From the NCBI GenBank assembly GCA_029240815.1, contig JARDZO010000235.1, positions 1 to 8,880 of the forward strand: a DNA stretch of 8,880 nucleotides. Direction: 5' to 3'. The translations under genes were made by a program, and so were the position numbers. Shown piece after piece: positions 1 to 7,688 of the stretch. Numbering within the stretch: position 1 is the stretch's first letter; each line of letters starts with the position of its first letter. The notes beneath the pieces are model-generated. The model saw only the letters and a list, made by a program, of their open reading frames with translations. It was not told the origin of the DNA and ran no database searches. The DNA comes from Brevibacillus sp. Lineage in GTDB: Bacteria > Bacillota > Bacilli > Brevibacillales > Brevibacillaceae.

Positions 1-365
1 TTCAGACGGCAGGATCTGTTGTTTATGTAATACTCACTGTCGCCGGAGCGATATACTCTGCGGGTAACCGAGACTTCCGAATACTCCACATCGAGAGAAC
101 GGTCCGTATTGTCCAACGTGAGGGTCACTTCGGCAAAATTCACGGGCTTGCGGGTGTCACTACCAGCAAAAATGATATCTTCCATCTTTGCTCCGCGTAG
201 AGACTTGGCGCTCTGCTCGCCTAATACCCAACGGATTGAATCGGAAACATTACTCTTTCCGCTTCCATTCGGGCCTACTACCGCTGTCACTCCTGGTACA
301 AATTCCAGTTCCGTCCGGTCGGCAAAGGACTTAAATCCTGCCAGTTCCAGGCGTTTTAAATACAT
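1..365 (-). CDS. smc: Chromosome segregation ATPase SMC, N-terminal part (cut by window edge)
   Basis: This is the first 121 codons of Smc, the ATPase core of the condensin complex (with ScpA and ScpB) that organises and segregates the chromosome. The N-terminus begins [20 protein letters not shown]. It carries the Walker A motif GPNGSGKSN at residues 31-39 (catalytic-loop lysine at 37), followed by the family-typical segments [15 protein letters not shown] and [14 protein letters not shown]. These match the N-terminal half of the ABC head; the hinge, coiled coils and Walker B half lie beyond position 1. The ATG at 365-363 is preceded by a good GGGAGG ribosome binding site about 8 nt upstream. 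It follows rnc, as in Bacillus subtilis (rnc-smc-ftsY), but a 274-nt gap with two hairpins separates them here, so smc may have its own promoter; I could not pick one out with confidence. Confidence 0.97.
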   Translation of the reverse strand, partial: MYLKRLELAGFKSFADRTELEFVPGVTAVVGPNGSGKSNVSDSIRWVLGEQSAKSLRGAKMEDIIFAGSDTRKPVNFAEVTLTLDNTDRSLDVEYSEVSVTRRVYRSGDSEYYINNRSCRL

Positions 366-466
366 ACTGACGGTCCTCCCTTAACAGCCCATCCGACATA
401 TGGCTTGAAACATGTCCACCTCATGAAAATGAGATTGATAGCATCCCAGCTAGCGGACAATGCTCG

Positions 467-496
467 AAAAGAAGCCCCTGTATCGGACAGGAGCTT
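467..496 (-). terminator. Terminator-like hairpin in the smc leader region
   Basis: Read on the minus strand, AAGCTCCTGT and ACAGGGGCTT form a 10-bp stem (one G-U pair) around a 5-nt loop CCGAT at 472-496. C and four T residues follow (467-471). The stem is good but the T-tract is short, so this is either a second, weaker terminator behind the one at 583-622 or an attenuator about 100 nt before the smc start. The rest of the 366-582 gap shows no gene and no convincing promoter. Confidence 0.4.
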
Positions 497-582
497 ACTA
501 CAATCAGCTGCTTCGTCATATCGTCATAAGTGTAACATAGAAGAGTACGTCTCGCAGTAATTTCCCGTTGATTACGCGGAGG

Positions 583-622
583 AAAAGAGAAAGCCACACC
601 ACTCGGCTAGAGTTGGTGCAGC
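583..622 (-). terminator. Probable rho-independent terminator after rnc
   Basis: Starting 17 nt past the rnc stop codon, the minus strand folds GCTGCACCA-A-CTC against GAGTGGTGTGGC with loop TAGCC. That gives twelve base pairs including two G-U pairs, with one bulged A. The T-rich run TTTCTCTTTT follows (583-592). This probably ends the fapR-to-rnc transcript. The T-tract is interrupted by two C residues, so some read-through into smc is plausible. Confidence 0.7.
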
Positions 623-639
623 CCCCCTTTTGCATCTTC

Positions 640-1380
640 TTATTTATCTCCCAGCTTGACCAAAGCCCGCGCAGCTGCCTGCTGTTCCGCTTCCTTTTTG
701 GAGCGGCCAGAGCCGACACCCAGCGAACGATTGTTCAAGAGAACTTCAGAAACGAACTCTCGATTATGAGCTGGTCCTTTTTCTTCGACGATGCGATATT
801 GGATGTCTCCCAGATTGTCTTGTTGAACAAATTCCTGCAACTGGCTCTTGAAGTCGGTTACCTGGGCAAACTCTCCTTTATCTACCCGAGGATAGACGTA
901 TTTCTCCATAAAGGTAAATACTGCATCCACCCCTTGATCCAAATAAAGGGCGCCTACAAATGCTTCAAAAACGTCCGCTAGCAAGGCAGGTCTCTGACGT
1001 CCACCCGTCAGCTCTTCCCCTTTTCCCAGCAGAACGAGATCGCCGAAATTCAGCAGCTCAGCAAACTTCACCAGAGACGGTTCACAAACAATGGCTGCTC
1101 GAAGCTTCGTCATTTCCCCTTCACTCATTTTGGGAAATGTTTTGTACAAAAACTGGGAAACTGTCAATTCGAGGACAGCATCTCCTAAAAACTCCAGCCG
1201 TTCATTGTCTTGTATCCGCTTTCCGCGTTGCTCGTTCACGTAGGAAGAATGGGTGAATGCCTGCCGCAGCACACTCTCGTCATGAAAGCGTACGCCTATA
1301 TTCTCTTGCAGCTGTGCAAAATTCATCACCCTCACCACCATTCCAGGAGACTTCCTACTCATTCTATCAGTAGGACTCAT
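640..1380 (-). CDS. rnc: Ribonuclease III
   Basis: RNase III is an endonuclease that cuts double-stranded RNA, processing rRNA precursors and structured mRNAs; in Bacillus it also disarms prophage toxin mRNAs. The 246-residue protein (B. subtilis 249) has the catalytic domain at about 20-150 with the signature NERLEFLGD at 59-67. Metal-binding acidic residues visible are E60, E63, D67, D136 and E139 (in [11 protein letters not shown]). A double-stranded RNA binding domain follows at about 174-244, with the typical end [18 protein letters not shown]. The first ATG directly abuts the fabF stop (TAAATG) with no clear ribosome binding site, suggesting translational coupling. In-frame ATG codons at residues 14 and 19 are alternative starts, since homology begins firmly only near residue 19. 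Placement between fabF and smc is usual for this group. Confidence 0.97.
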   Translation of the reverse strand: MSPTDRMSRKSPGMVVRVMNFAQLQENIGVRFHDESVLRQAFTHSSYVNEQRGKRIQDNERLEFLGDAVLELTVSQFLYKTFPKMSEGEMTKLRAAIVCEPSLVKFAELLNFGDLVLLGKGEELTGGRQRPALLADVFEAFVGALYLDQGVDAVFTFMEKYVYPRVDKGEFAQVTDFKSQLQEFVQQDNLGDIQYRIVEEKGPAHNREFVSEVLLNNRSLGVGSGRSKKEAEQQAAARALVKLGDK

Positions 1381-2622
1381 TTATGCTTCGTATCGTTTCA
1401 AGATGACCGTAGCATTGTGGCCGCCAAATCCAAAGGTATTGGAAACAGCCACATCCACTTTCGCCTTCCGTGCATGATTCGGCACGTAATCCAGGTCACA
1501 CTCCGGATCTTGATTTTCCAAATTGATCGTTGGCGGCAGGATTTGATCACGCAGTGCATAAGCAGAAGCAATCGCTTCAATTCCGCCTGTAGCACCAAGC
1601 AAGTGGCCAGTCATCGACTTGGTCGAGCTGACTGCAAGCTTGTAAGCATGTTCACCAAAAACCAATTTGATTGCTTGCGTTTCCGCGATGTCACCTTGAT
1701 CGGTGGATGTACCGTGCGCATTAATGTAATCCACTTCAGTCGGATCGATGCCAGCATCTTTCAGAGCATTGGTCATGCAACGTGCTGCACCTTCGCCACC
1801 TGGAGATGGAGACGTGATGTGATGCGCGTCTGCACTCATGCCATACCCGATCACTTCAGCGATGATCGTTGCTCCACGCTTTTTCGCATGCTCCAGTTCT
1901 TCCAGAATGACTACGCCAGCGCCTTCCCCCATGACGAAACCATCGCGGTCACTGTCAAAAGGACGGCTTGCTTTTTGAGGCTCATCATTGCGGGTCGACA
2001 TGGCTTTGGCCGAGCAAAAGCCCGCGAATGCCATTGGGCGTACGGTTGCTTCAGCACCACCCGCAATCATCACATCCGCATGATCAAACTGGATCAAGCG
2101 CAACGCGTCACCGATTGCATTGGTACCTGTCGCGCACGCTGTAATCGCACTGGATGTCGGACCTTTTGCTCCATATTGAATGGAGACTGCGCCCGAAGCC
2201 ATGTTTGCGATCAGCATAGGAATAAAGAATGGACTGACGCGTCGTGGACCTTTCTCCAGCAATACCGTATGCTGTTCTTCCCACGTGGACAGGCCACCAA
2301 TCCCGGACCCGATGTATACACCCACTCGCTCCGCATTTTCAGCTGTAATTTCCAGCTTGGCGTCTTCAATCGCCATTTTTGCAGCAGCTAATCCAAATTG
2401 AACGAATCGGTCTGTACGTCGAACTTCTTTTTTATCCATGTACAGCTCAGGGTTGAAATCTTTGACTTCCCCCGCGATCTGCGTCGGATATTCTGAAGCG
2501 TCAAATGCAGTCAGGCGATCAATGCCTGATTTTCCTTCCAATAAACTGTTCCAGAAGGTCTGCGCGTCATTTCCCACCGGGGAGATGACTCCAACGCCGG
2601 TAATCACCACTCTTCTTTTCAT
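1381..2622 (-). CDS. fabF: Beta-ketoacyl-ACP synthase II
   Basis: FabF (KAS II) condenses acyl-ACP with malonyl-ACP in the elongation cycle of type II fatty acid synthesis, in the cytosol. The 413 residues match the usual length (B. subtilis FabF 413). The Cys-His-His triad of the thiolase fold is visible: C163 in the nucleophile elbow [10 protein letters not shown]303 in [11 protein letters not shown], and H340 in [13 protein letters not shown] with the conserved K335. The glycine-rich end [10 protein letters not shown] is at 395-404. I chose the ATG at 2622-2620 because GAGGTG lies 6 nt upstream; an in-frame GTG at 2631 is part of that ribosome binding site. It sits after acpP, separated by 139 nt that hold a perfect hairpin, and directly before rnc. 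In B. subtilis fabF is elsewhere, next to fabHA, so this layout is closer to the Clostridium and proteobacterial fab clusters. Confidence 0.97.
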   Translation of the reverse strand: MKRRVVITGVGVISPVGNDAQTFWNSLLEGKSGIDRLTAFDASEYPTQIAGEVKDFNPELYMDKKEVRRTDRFVQFGLAAAKMAIEDAKLEITAENAERVGVYIGSGIGGLSTWEEQHTVLLEKGPRRVSPFFIPMLIANMASGAVSIQYGAKGPTSSAITACATGTNAIGDALRLIQFDHADVMIAGGAEATVRPMAFAGFCSAKAMSTRNDEPQKASRPFDSDRDGFVMGEGAGVVILEELEHAKKRGATIIAEVIGYGMSADAHHITSPSPGGEGAARCMTNALKDAGIDPTEVDYINAHGTSTDQGDIAETQAIKLVFGEHAYKLAVSSTKSMTGHLLGATGGIEAIASAYALRDQILPPTINLENQDPECDLDYVPNHARKAKVDVAVSNTFGFGGHNATVILKRYEA

Positions 2623-2724
2623 TACGATCACCTCTATATAAAAGTCAGCAATCTGCTACTGTTTACTCCAAATATCCAATCATGAACGTTGCGTTTGCAG
2701 GTATGTACACTTGGTAATGAAGGA

Positions 2725-2749
2725 GAAGTCCCGTATGATACGGGACTTC
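2725..2749 (-). other. Perfect hairpin between acpP and fabF, no U-tract
   Basis: A perfect 12+1+12 palindrome, GAAGTCCCGTAT and its complement around a single centre base, lies 13 nt after the acpP stop. In RNA it would form at least a 10-bp GC-containing stem with a loop of about 5 nt. On the minus strand the following bases are TCCTTCATTACC, so there is no run of U as in an intrinsic terminator. It may be a 3'-end stabiliser or processing site that sets acpP mRNA above fabF, or a weak terminator. No clear promoter was found in the remaining 2623-2724 stretch before fabF. Confidence 0.6.
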
Positions 2750-2761
2750 CAACTGATGGAT

Positions 2762-2995
2762 CTACTTCTGAGATTCTATGTATTTTACAACCTCACCTAC
2801 AGAAGTGATCTTTTCAGCATCTTCGTCAGAAATCTCTAAATCAAACTCATCTTCGAGTTCCATTACGAGTTCTACTACATCCAGGGAGTCAGCGCCCAGG
2901 TCTTCTTTGAAAGAAGCTTCCAAAGTAATTTTGGACTCATCTACACCCAGACGATCGACGATGATTTTCTTCACACGTTCCAATGTATCTGCCAT
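2762..2995 (-). CDS. acpP: Acyl carrier protein
   Basis: AcpP carries growing acyl chains on a 4'-phosphopantetheine arm and is the common substrate of FabD, FabH, FabG, FabF and the acyltransferases. The 77-residue acidic protein has the modification motif [12 protein letters not shown], with the attachment serine at S37 in the DSL triplet. It is dominated by Asp and Glu in helices II and III, as expected for docking onto basic patches of partner enzymes. The ATG at 2995 is preceded by GGGGGTGA about 7 nt upstream. Unlike the tightly packed genes before it, acpP stands alone between a 114-nt and a 139-nt gap, with its own promoter-like element upstream and a hairpin downstream. That fits the much higher amounts of ACP a cell needs compared with the enzymes. 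Confidence 0.98.
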   Translation of the reverse strand: MADTLERVKKIIVDRLGVDESKITLEASFKEDLGADSLDVVELVMELEDEFDLEISDEDAEKITSVGEVVKYIESQK

Positions 2996-3017
2996 CTTGC
3001 TTCACCCCCTCTCCCGT

Positions 3018-3046
3018 ATTATAGTGGATGAGCTTCCAAAAAACCA
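3018..3046 (-). promoter_or_regulatory. Candidate sigma-A promoter for acpP
   Basis: On the minus strand a perfect -10 box TATAAT lies at 3023-3018 in the fabG-acpP gap. At 17-nt spacing the -35 position reads TGGTTT (3046-3041), a weak match, though the surrounding stretch is T-rich. The start site would fall near 3011-3012, giving a leader of only about 17 nt that barely includes the GGGGGTG ribosome binding site (3003-3010). The remaining bases of the gap show no other structure. Confidence 0.55.
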
Positions 3047-3109
3047 GTTTATAGATAAGAGGAGAAATCCACGCTGTATCTGGTCTGGAAGACTCTTTCA
3101 AACCTATGA

Positions 3110-3850
3110 CTACATGTACATACCGCCATCTACGTGAAGGGTTTGGCCTGTCATGTAATTCGCAGCATCAGATGCCAGGAACAGGACAACCGAAGCAATA
3201 TCATCTGTCTGTCCCAATCTTCCCAATGGAATTTGCCCCATCATACTGGACTTCACATCTTCGGAAAGGACAGACGTCATTTCCGTATCGATAAAGCCAG
3301 GTGCTACCGCGTTCACAGTAATTCCACGAGTAGCCAGCTCACGTGCTGCAGTCTTGGTCAAACCGATGACACCTGCTTTTGCAGCAACGTAGTTTGCCTG
3401 TCCCGGATTCCCGAGCACACCGACAACCGAAGTGATGTTGATAATCTTGCCCGAGCGTTGTTTCATCATCGGGCGCGTAGCTGCTTTCAGGCAATTAAAC
3501 ACACCCTTGAGGTTGGTCGCAATGACGTCGTCCCACTCGTCTTCTTTCATGCGCATCAGGAGATTGTCGCGGGTAATACCCGCGTTGTTGACGAGGATAT
3601 CAATCGCCCCGAAATGATCGAGAGCAGCCTTGAACATCTCGCCTACTTCCTCTGTCTGGGAGACATTCGCACGTACCATAATGGCATCGCGTCCCAATTC
3701 TTTGATGGAAGCAACGGTTTCCGCAGCAGCTGCTTCGCTACCCGCGTAGTTAACCACAACATTTGCACCAGCTTCGGCCAGCTTCAATGCGATCGCACGA
3801 CCGATCCCGCGGGATGCACCTGTGACCAGGGCTGTTTTTCCTGCTAGCAT
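3110..3850 (-). CDS. fabG: 3-oxoacyl-ACP reductase
   Basis: FabG reduces 3-ketoacyl-ACP to 3-hydroxyacyl-ACP with NADPH, the first reductive step of each elongation cycle. The 246-residue protein is a classical short-chain dehydrogenase. It has the cofactor-binding GASRGIG at 11-17, NNAG at 88-91, and the catalytic tetrad N113, S141, Y154, K158 (YVAAK). The C-terminal [13 protein letters not shown] is typical of FabG. Its ATG lies inside the end of fabD (7-nt overlap). The ribosome binding site GGAGG (3857-3861) is embedded in the last fabD codons 6 nt upstream, so translation of the two is probably coupled. Being placed next to fabD and acpP rather than as a stray SDR makes the FabG assignment firm. 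Confidence 0.97.
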   Translation of the reverse strand: MLAGKTALVTGASRGIGRAIALKLAEAGANVVVNYAGSEAAAAETVASIKELGRDAIMVRANVSQTEEVGEMFKAALDHFGAIDILVNNAGITRDNLLMRMKEDEWDDVIATNLKGVFNCLKAATRPMMKQRSGKIINITSVVGVLGNPGQANYVAAKAGVIGLTKTAARELATRGITVNAVAPGFIDTEMTSVLSEDVKSSMMGQIPLGRLGQTDDIASVVLFLASDAANYMTGQTLHVDGGMYM

Positions 3851-4794
3851 AGTACCCCTCCGTTCAACAGCTCTGTCAATGAATCCATATCTTGCACCGA
3901 AATAATCGTCGTCTCGGCAGGCGCAATCTTCTTGATCAAACCAGCCAGTACTTTACCCGGGCCAATTTCAACGAAGGTCGTTACCCCTTGTTCTACCATC
4001 CACTGGACCGAGTCCTCCCAAAGAACGGGAGCAGACACTTGTTGAACCAGACTGTCCACGATCGTCTGTGCTTCCGATACAGGTCTTGCGGATACATTGG
4101 CGACGACAGGAATTTTGGCATCCTGTACGGTGACACCTGTTAAAACAGCATGAAGCTTGTCAGCAGCAGGCTGCATCAGACTGGAGTGGAACGGTCCGCT
4201 AACATTGAGCGGGAGTACACGTTTTGCTCCTGCTTCCCTCGCTTTTTCACCTGCGAGTTTCACACCTTCTGCCGAACCAGAAATCACAATCTGGCCTGCA
4301 CAGTTCATGTTTGCCAGCTGCACCGGATGTCCGGACGCCGTCACCTCTTCACATACAGCATGCAAAGCTGCACGATCCATGTTCAGGACAGCAGACATCG
4401 CGCCTTCACCTGCGGGAACTGCCTCTTCCATGAATTGTCCGCGGGCACGGACGGTCTTCACCGCATCTGCAAAAGAAAGCGCTCCTGCTGCAACCAGCGC
4501 GGAGTATTCACCCAAGCTGTGACCAGCTACATAATCCGGTTGAAAGCTTGGCTGTTTTTCTTGAAAAGCTGCCAAAACAGCAACACTCGCGGTCAAAATC
4601 GCCGGCTGGGTATTCGCTGTCAAACGAAGCTCTTCCTCAGGACCTTCAAAGCACAGACCCGATAACGAAAAGCCAAGTGCTTCATCAGCTTGTTGAAACA
4701 CGAGGCGTGCAGCCTCGGATTGCTCTGCAAGGGCCTGGCCCATGCCTACGAATTGCGAGCCTTGACCAGGAAAAACGAATGCTACTTTCCCCAT
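3844..4794 (-). CDS. fabD: Malonyl-CoA:ACP transacylase
   Basis: FabD moves the malonyl group from malonyl-CoA to ACP, supplying the extender unit for FabH and FabF. The 316-residue protein (B. subtilis 317) opens with [19 protein letters not shown]. It shows the nucleophile S93 in GHSLGEY, R118 that binds the malonyl carboxylate, and H203 in GPFHSS, the usual Ser-His pair. A longer in-frame reading back to 4851 exists, but the ATG at 4794 is preferred. It begins exactly at the homology, has GGGAG 9 nt upstream, and overlaps the fabH stop by one base (TAATG), a standard coupling signal. Confidence 0.97.
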   Translation of the reverse strand: MGKVAFVFPGQGSQFVGMGQALAEQSEAARLVFQQADEALGFSLSGLCFEGPEEELRLTANTQPAILTASVAVLAAFQEKQPSFQPDYVAGHSLGEYSALVAAGALSFADAVKTVRARGQFMEEAVPAGEGAMSAVLNMDRAALHAVCEEVTASGHPVQLANMNCAGQIVISGSAEGVKLAGEKAREAGAKRVLPLNVSGPFHSSLMQPAADKLHAVLTGVTVQDAKIPVVANVSARPVSEAQTIVDSLVQQVSAPVLWEDSVQWMVEQGVTTFVEIGPGKVLAGLIKKIAPAETTIISVQDMDSLTELLNGGVLC

Positions 4795-5822
4795 TACTTC
4801 CCGCTCCCTTCCGCAGGTGTGGTCGACCATTTCAGGAGTGTTGCCCCCCAAGTCAAACCTCCTCCGAAACCTACGAGAACCAAATGGTCGCCTTCTTTCA
4901 CGCGCCCAGCCTGAACAGCTTCATCCAAAGCAACCGGAATCGAAGCCGATGACATGTTACCATAACGGTCAAGGTTAATGACTACCTTGTCTTCGTTCAA
5001 TCCAAAGCGCTGTACAGCCGAATCGATGATGCGCTTGTTCGCCTGATGTGGCACCAAAAGATCAATGTCGTCCTTTGACAAGCCAGCCTTGTTCAGTACC
5101 GCTTCTGTCGCAGAATTCATCACGCGCACAGCGAATTTGAAAACTTCTCCGCCTGCCATCGCAAGGTAGTGCAGGTCGTTTTCTACCGATTCATTGGATG
5201 CCGGAATACGGGAACCACCTGCTGGCATGCAGAGCAATGGTCCACCCGATCCGTCAGCACCCAGTTCAAAGGATTGGAAGCCGAAGCCATCTTGGACTTC
5301 ACCAATGATAGCTGCACCTGCGCCGTCCCCGAACAGTACGCATGTATTACGATCTTTGTAGTTTGTGATTTTAGAAAGACTCTCTACACCTACGACGAGC
5401 ACGTATTTGTAAAGGCCATTGGAGATAAACTGGGTCGCTGTCGTGATTCCATACAAGAAGCCGGTGCAAGCCGCTGATAAATCCATGGCTGCCGCCCGAG
5501 TCGCTCCTAGTTTATCCTGCAAAATGCAAGCCGTAGATGGAAACATCGTGTCTGGTGTCACGGTTGCGACAATAATCAAGTCCAATTGTTCTGGACTCAG
5601 GTTTGCGTTTTTCAATGCCTTTTTAGCAGCCTCGTACGCTAGGTCAGAAGATGCTTGATCCGGTGAACTAATGCGACGTTCACGAATGCCCGTACGCGAT
5701 ACGATCCACTCATCCGAAGTATCCACCATTTTCTCCAGATCAAAGTTGGACAACACCCGATCAGGGGTGTAGGAGCCAGTTGCCAAAATACCTACTGAAC
5801 GTTTGCCATTCATCTGCTTCAC
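4794..5822 (-). CDS. fabH: Beta-ketoacyl-ACP synthase III
   Basis: FabH (KAS III) starts fatty acid synthesis by condensing an acyl-CoA primer with malonyl-ACP. In Bacillales this enzyme usually prefers branched primers from Val, Leu and Ile, but primer choice cannot be read from the sequence here. The 342-residue protein has the Cys-His-Asn triad: C119 in SAACTGFLYG, H259 in VPHQANKRIID, and N289 in YGNMSSASIPVAL. The C-terminal GFGGGLTWGA is typical. The start is taken as GTG at 5822, which overlaps the plsX stop (GTGA) with GGGAG 7 nt upstream; an ATG three codons later is possible but less well placed. Its position between plsX and fabD resembles E. coli and clostridial clusters, whereas B. 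subtilis keeps its fabH copies elsewhere. Confidence 0.96.
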   Translation of the reverse strand: MKQMNGKRSVGILATGSYTPDRVLSNFDLEKMVDTSDEWIVSRTGIRERRISSPDQASSDLAYEAAKKALKNANLSPEQLDLIIVATVTPDTMFPSTACILQDKLGATRAAAMDLSAACTGFLYGITTATQFISNGLYKYVLVVGVESLSKITNYKDRNTCVLFGDGAGAAIIGEVQDGFGFQSFELGADGSGGPLLCMPAGGSRIPASNESVENDLHYLAMAGGEVFKFAVRVMNSATEAVLNKAGLSKDDIDLLVPHQANKRIIDSAVQRFGLNEDKVVINLDRYGNMSSASIPVALDEAVQAGRVKEGDHLVLVGFGGGLTWGATLLKWSTTPAEGSGK

Positions 5823-6826
5823 TCGCTTTCTCCCGTACTATTTTTCTGTAGTGCTTGGGCAATTATTTCGTTGACGTCCTGTTTCACAAAGCGAGCAGCA
5901 CTGGCAATCGCATTCTTGATCGCCTTTTCATCAGACGAACCGTGCGCTTTGATGACAGGGCTGCGCAAGCCAAGCAGTGGTGCTCCACCGTATTCCGCAT
6001 AGTCCATGCGTTTTTTAAAGCGAATCAATCCTGGCTTGAGAATTGCCGCTCCTACCTTATTAATCAGGCTGGAAGTAAACTCCTGCTTCAACTGCGAAAA
6101 GATTGTGGAAGCAGAACCTTCGACAGCTTTTAACAAAACATTTCCTACAAATCCGTCGCAGACGAGAACATCGCAAGCCCCTTGAAGGACGTCGCGAGCT
6201 TCTACGTTTCCGACGAAATTCAGATCTGTCTCAGCAAGCAGCGGAAAAACAGCTTTGGTCAACTCGTTCCCTTTGCCCTCTTCTGTTCCAACATTCAGCA
6301 GCCCTACTGTTGGCCGATCAAAGCCAAGCACGCGCTCCGCATAGAGACTGCCCATTAGCGCATATTGCAACAAATGATCCGGTTTTGCGTCCATGTTGGC
6401 ACCGACATCCAAAGTCAATGTCACGCGTCCTTTAATGTTCGGGATAAAGGCAGCCAGAGCTGGACGTTCGATCCCTTCCATACGGCCTGCATATAACAAT
6501 CCTGCCGTCATGAGCGCACCGGTGTTTCCTGCCGATATCGCGGCATCCACCAAATTTTCACGTGCCATTTGAACTGCTACTACGAGGGAAGAGTTTTTCT
6601 TCCTTCGCACTGCCTTCACGGGTTCATCATCCGTTTCAATAACTTCTGAAGTAGGTACAATCTCTATGTTTGCCGGAATCTCGCCCGGCAGATGGCTCCG
6701 AATGCCTTGTTCATCTCCCACCAAAACAACTGTTAAGGATGGATTTTCCTTGATGGCAGCCAACGCTCCCTGCACCGTACTGCGCGGTGCGTTGTCTCCG
6801 CCCATCGCATCCACTGCAATTCGCAA
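5819..6826 (-). CDS. plsX: Phosphate acyltransferase
   Basis: PlsX converts acyl-ACP and phosphate to acyl-phosphate, the acyl donor for PlsY in phosphatidic acid synthesis. It is a soluble, membrane-associated enzyme linking fatty acid synthesis to phospholipids. Conserved family segments are visible: VDAMGGDNAP (5-14), SAGNTGALM (98-106), NVGTEEGKGN (178-187), CDGFVGN (223-229) and YGGAPLLG (279-286). The frame can be extended upstream to a TTG at 6850, but that TTG has no suitable ribosome binding site. I chose the TTG at 6826 because AAGGAGGA lies 8 nt before it and the protein then starts MRIAVDAMGGD as in B. subtilis. This gives 335 residues, close to the family norm. It lies 33 nt after fapR and overlaps fabH by 4 nt, so the three genes are clearly one transcript. 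Confidence 0.96.
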   Translation of the reverse strand: MRIAVDAMGGDNAPRSTVQGALAAIKENPSLTVVLVGDEQGIRSHLPGEIPANIEIVPTSEVIETDDEPVKAVRRKKNSSLVVAVQMARENLVDAAISAGNTGALMTAGLLYAGRMEGIERPALAAFIPNIKGRVTLTLDVGANMDAKPDHLLQYALMGSLYAERVLGFDRPTVGLLNVGTEEGKGNELTKAVFPLLAETDLNFVGNVEARDVLQGACDVLVCDGFVGNVLLKAVEGSASTIFSQLKQEFTSSLINKVGAAILKPGLIRFKKRMDYAEYGGAPLLGLRSPVIKAHGSSDEKAIKNAIASAARFVKQDVNEIIAQALQKNSTGESE

Positions 6827-6859
6827 CCGAGTCTCCTCCTTAGTTTTCAACCACGCTGT

Positions 6860-7450
6860 TTATGTGACACCTGACATTCCGACGACGCGGAACGTTGCGG
6901 TAAAGACCAGTTCGCCTTGCACTTTTGTCTCTACGCGTACTTTGCACTCATCGCCGTTTCGACTCCGTACCACTGCCTTCGCAACCAGCTTTTCACCCGC
7001 ACGCACAGGTCGAACGAAGCGAATCCTCGCCGTCGCTGTCAATGCCACATCCGCATTGATGACTGCCACAGCCAATGAGTTGGCTTGAGCAAATATGTAG
7101 TGTCCACGAGCAATTTGTGTTCGTGAAAAGACGTGCTCTTCTCTGATTTCCAAAACGGAAATCGCCTGGGAATCAAGCTGCAGATCGATGATCTCACCAA
7201 TGACTTCATCGATCCCGAGTGACTTTACCGGGTCCAGACTTTTCTCTGCCACCGATTTGATCCGCTCTCGCAACTCCGGTATCCCTAATTCCAATCGATC
7301 TAAACGTATTGTTTGAATACTGACCTGAAATAACTCGGCCAGATCCTCGTCAGTCGCAAAAGGATTTTCTTGCAATGATTGAACCAATCGAGTCTGGCGA
7401 TCTTTTTTCGGCAAGCGGGCGATGCTCGACACCCCCCCAGAAAGATTCAT
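6860..7450 (-). CDS. fapR: Malonyl-CoA-responsive transcriptional repressor FapR
   Basis: FapR represses fatty acid and phospholipid synthesis genes and is released by malonyl-CoA or malonyl-ACP, so the pathway is switched on by its own substrate. The 196-residue protein has an N-terminal helix-turn-helix (about 18-60, with [20 protein letters not shown]) and a C-terminal hot-dog-fold ligand domain. The latter contains [21 protein letters not shown]115 and N124 correspond to the malonyl-binding Arg and Asn of B. subtilis FapR. The start is uncertain. The ATG at 7450 has no good ribosome binding site and adds about 12 residues compared with B. subtilis. A run of seven G follows at codons 5-7 and could itself act as a ribosome binding site for a non-ATG start just downstream. 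A sigma-A promoter and a FapR-type operator precede the gene, implying autoregulation. Confidence 0.96.
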   Translation of the reverse strand: MNLSGGVSSIARLPKKDRQTRLVQSLQENPFATDEDLAELFQVSIQTIRLDRLELGIPELRERIKSVAEKSLDPVKSLGIDEVIGEIIDLQLDSQAISVLEIREEHVFSRTQIARGHYIFAQANSLAVAVINADVALTATARIRFVRPVRAGEKLVAKAVVRSRNGDECKVRVETKVQGELVFTATFRVVGMSGVT

Positions 7451-7479
7451 GTATTTCTATCTATGATTGCGATCAGTCT

Positions 7480-7496
7480 TTAATACCTGGTACCAA
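7480..7496 (-). promoter_or_regulatory. FapR operator (17-bp imperfect palindrome)
   Basis: The minus strand reads TTGGTACCAGGTATTAA. Its two 8-bp halves, TTGGTACC and GGTATTAA, are inverted repeats with two mismatches around a central A. This resembles the 17-bp FapR site as I recall it from Bacillales (TTAGTACC-type half-sites with a GTAC/TTAA partner). It starts 4 nt after the -10 box of the fapR promoter and so covers the expected transcription start, the right place for a repressor site. I saw no second copy in front of fabH, acpP or fabF. Confidence 0.8.
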
Positions 7497-7500
7497 ACAA

Positions 7501-7529
7501 AGTATAAGGGAGGTTTCCCTGAATTACAA
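7501..7529 (-). promoter_or_regulatory. Sigma-A promoter of the fapR-plsX-fab operon
   Basis: On the minus strand TTGTAA (7529-7524) and TATACT (7506-7501) are separated by exactly 17 nt, matching the -35 and -10 consensus at four and five of six positions. The start would fall near 7493-7495, inside the FapR operator, giving a leader of about 44 nt before the fapR ATG. Confidence 0.75.
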
Positions 7530-7584
7530 GCAAAGTTGGTGAAAATGGCACTATGGTCTCGTCCTATATCCGAGGACAACCTTA

Positions 7585-7624
7585 CAAAAAAGAGAAAGCC
7601 CTTCGTAAAAGAAGGACTTCCTCT
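7585..7624 (-). terminator. Rho-independent terminator after the DeoR-family gene
   Basis: About 65 nt past the stop codon, the minus strand has a 14-bp stem (AGAGGAAGTCCTTC with GAAGGGCTTTCTCT, two G-U pairs), a loop TTTTAC and a following run of T residues (7586-7591). It separates the regulator gene from the fapR operon. The stretch 7625-7688 between the stop and this hairpin shows nothing else. Confidence 0.88.
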
Positions 7625-7688
7625 GATAAATTCACTCGCTGTCACGCTATTCAAAGCAAATCACGCCAGCCAAGTGAAGTTTACCCGC

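Noticed and set aside
516..719. 67-codon minus-strand frame across the end of rnc and the following gap
   Set aside because: It overlaps rnc out of frame and spans the terminator hairpin.
1210..2391. Long open frame on the plus strand opposite fabF (393 codons)
   Set aside because: It lies antisense to the highly conserved fabF and the end of rnc, its residue make-up is rich in Cys, His and Arg with no known motif, and it has no ribosome binding site. It is a by-product of codon use on the other strand.
2623..2631. GTG at 2631 as the fabF start
   Set aside because: It is part of the ribosome binding site GAGGTG that serves the ATG at 2622, and using the ATG gives the standard 413-residue protein.
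4150..4665. Plus-strand frame of 171 codons opposite fabD
   Set aside because: Antisense to a well-supported essential enzyme gene, with no family features.
6827..6850. TTG at 6850 as the plsX start
   Set aside because: It would place the AAGGAGGA ribosome binding site inside the coding region; the TTG at 6826 fits both that site and the family N-terminus.
7457..7654. 65-codon minus-strand frame between the DeoR-family gene and fapR
   Set aside because: It runs through the terminator, the fapR promoter and the FapR operator, and encodes nothing recognisable.
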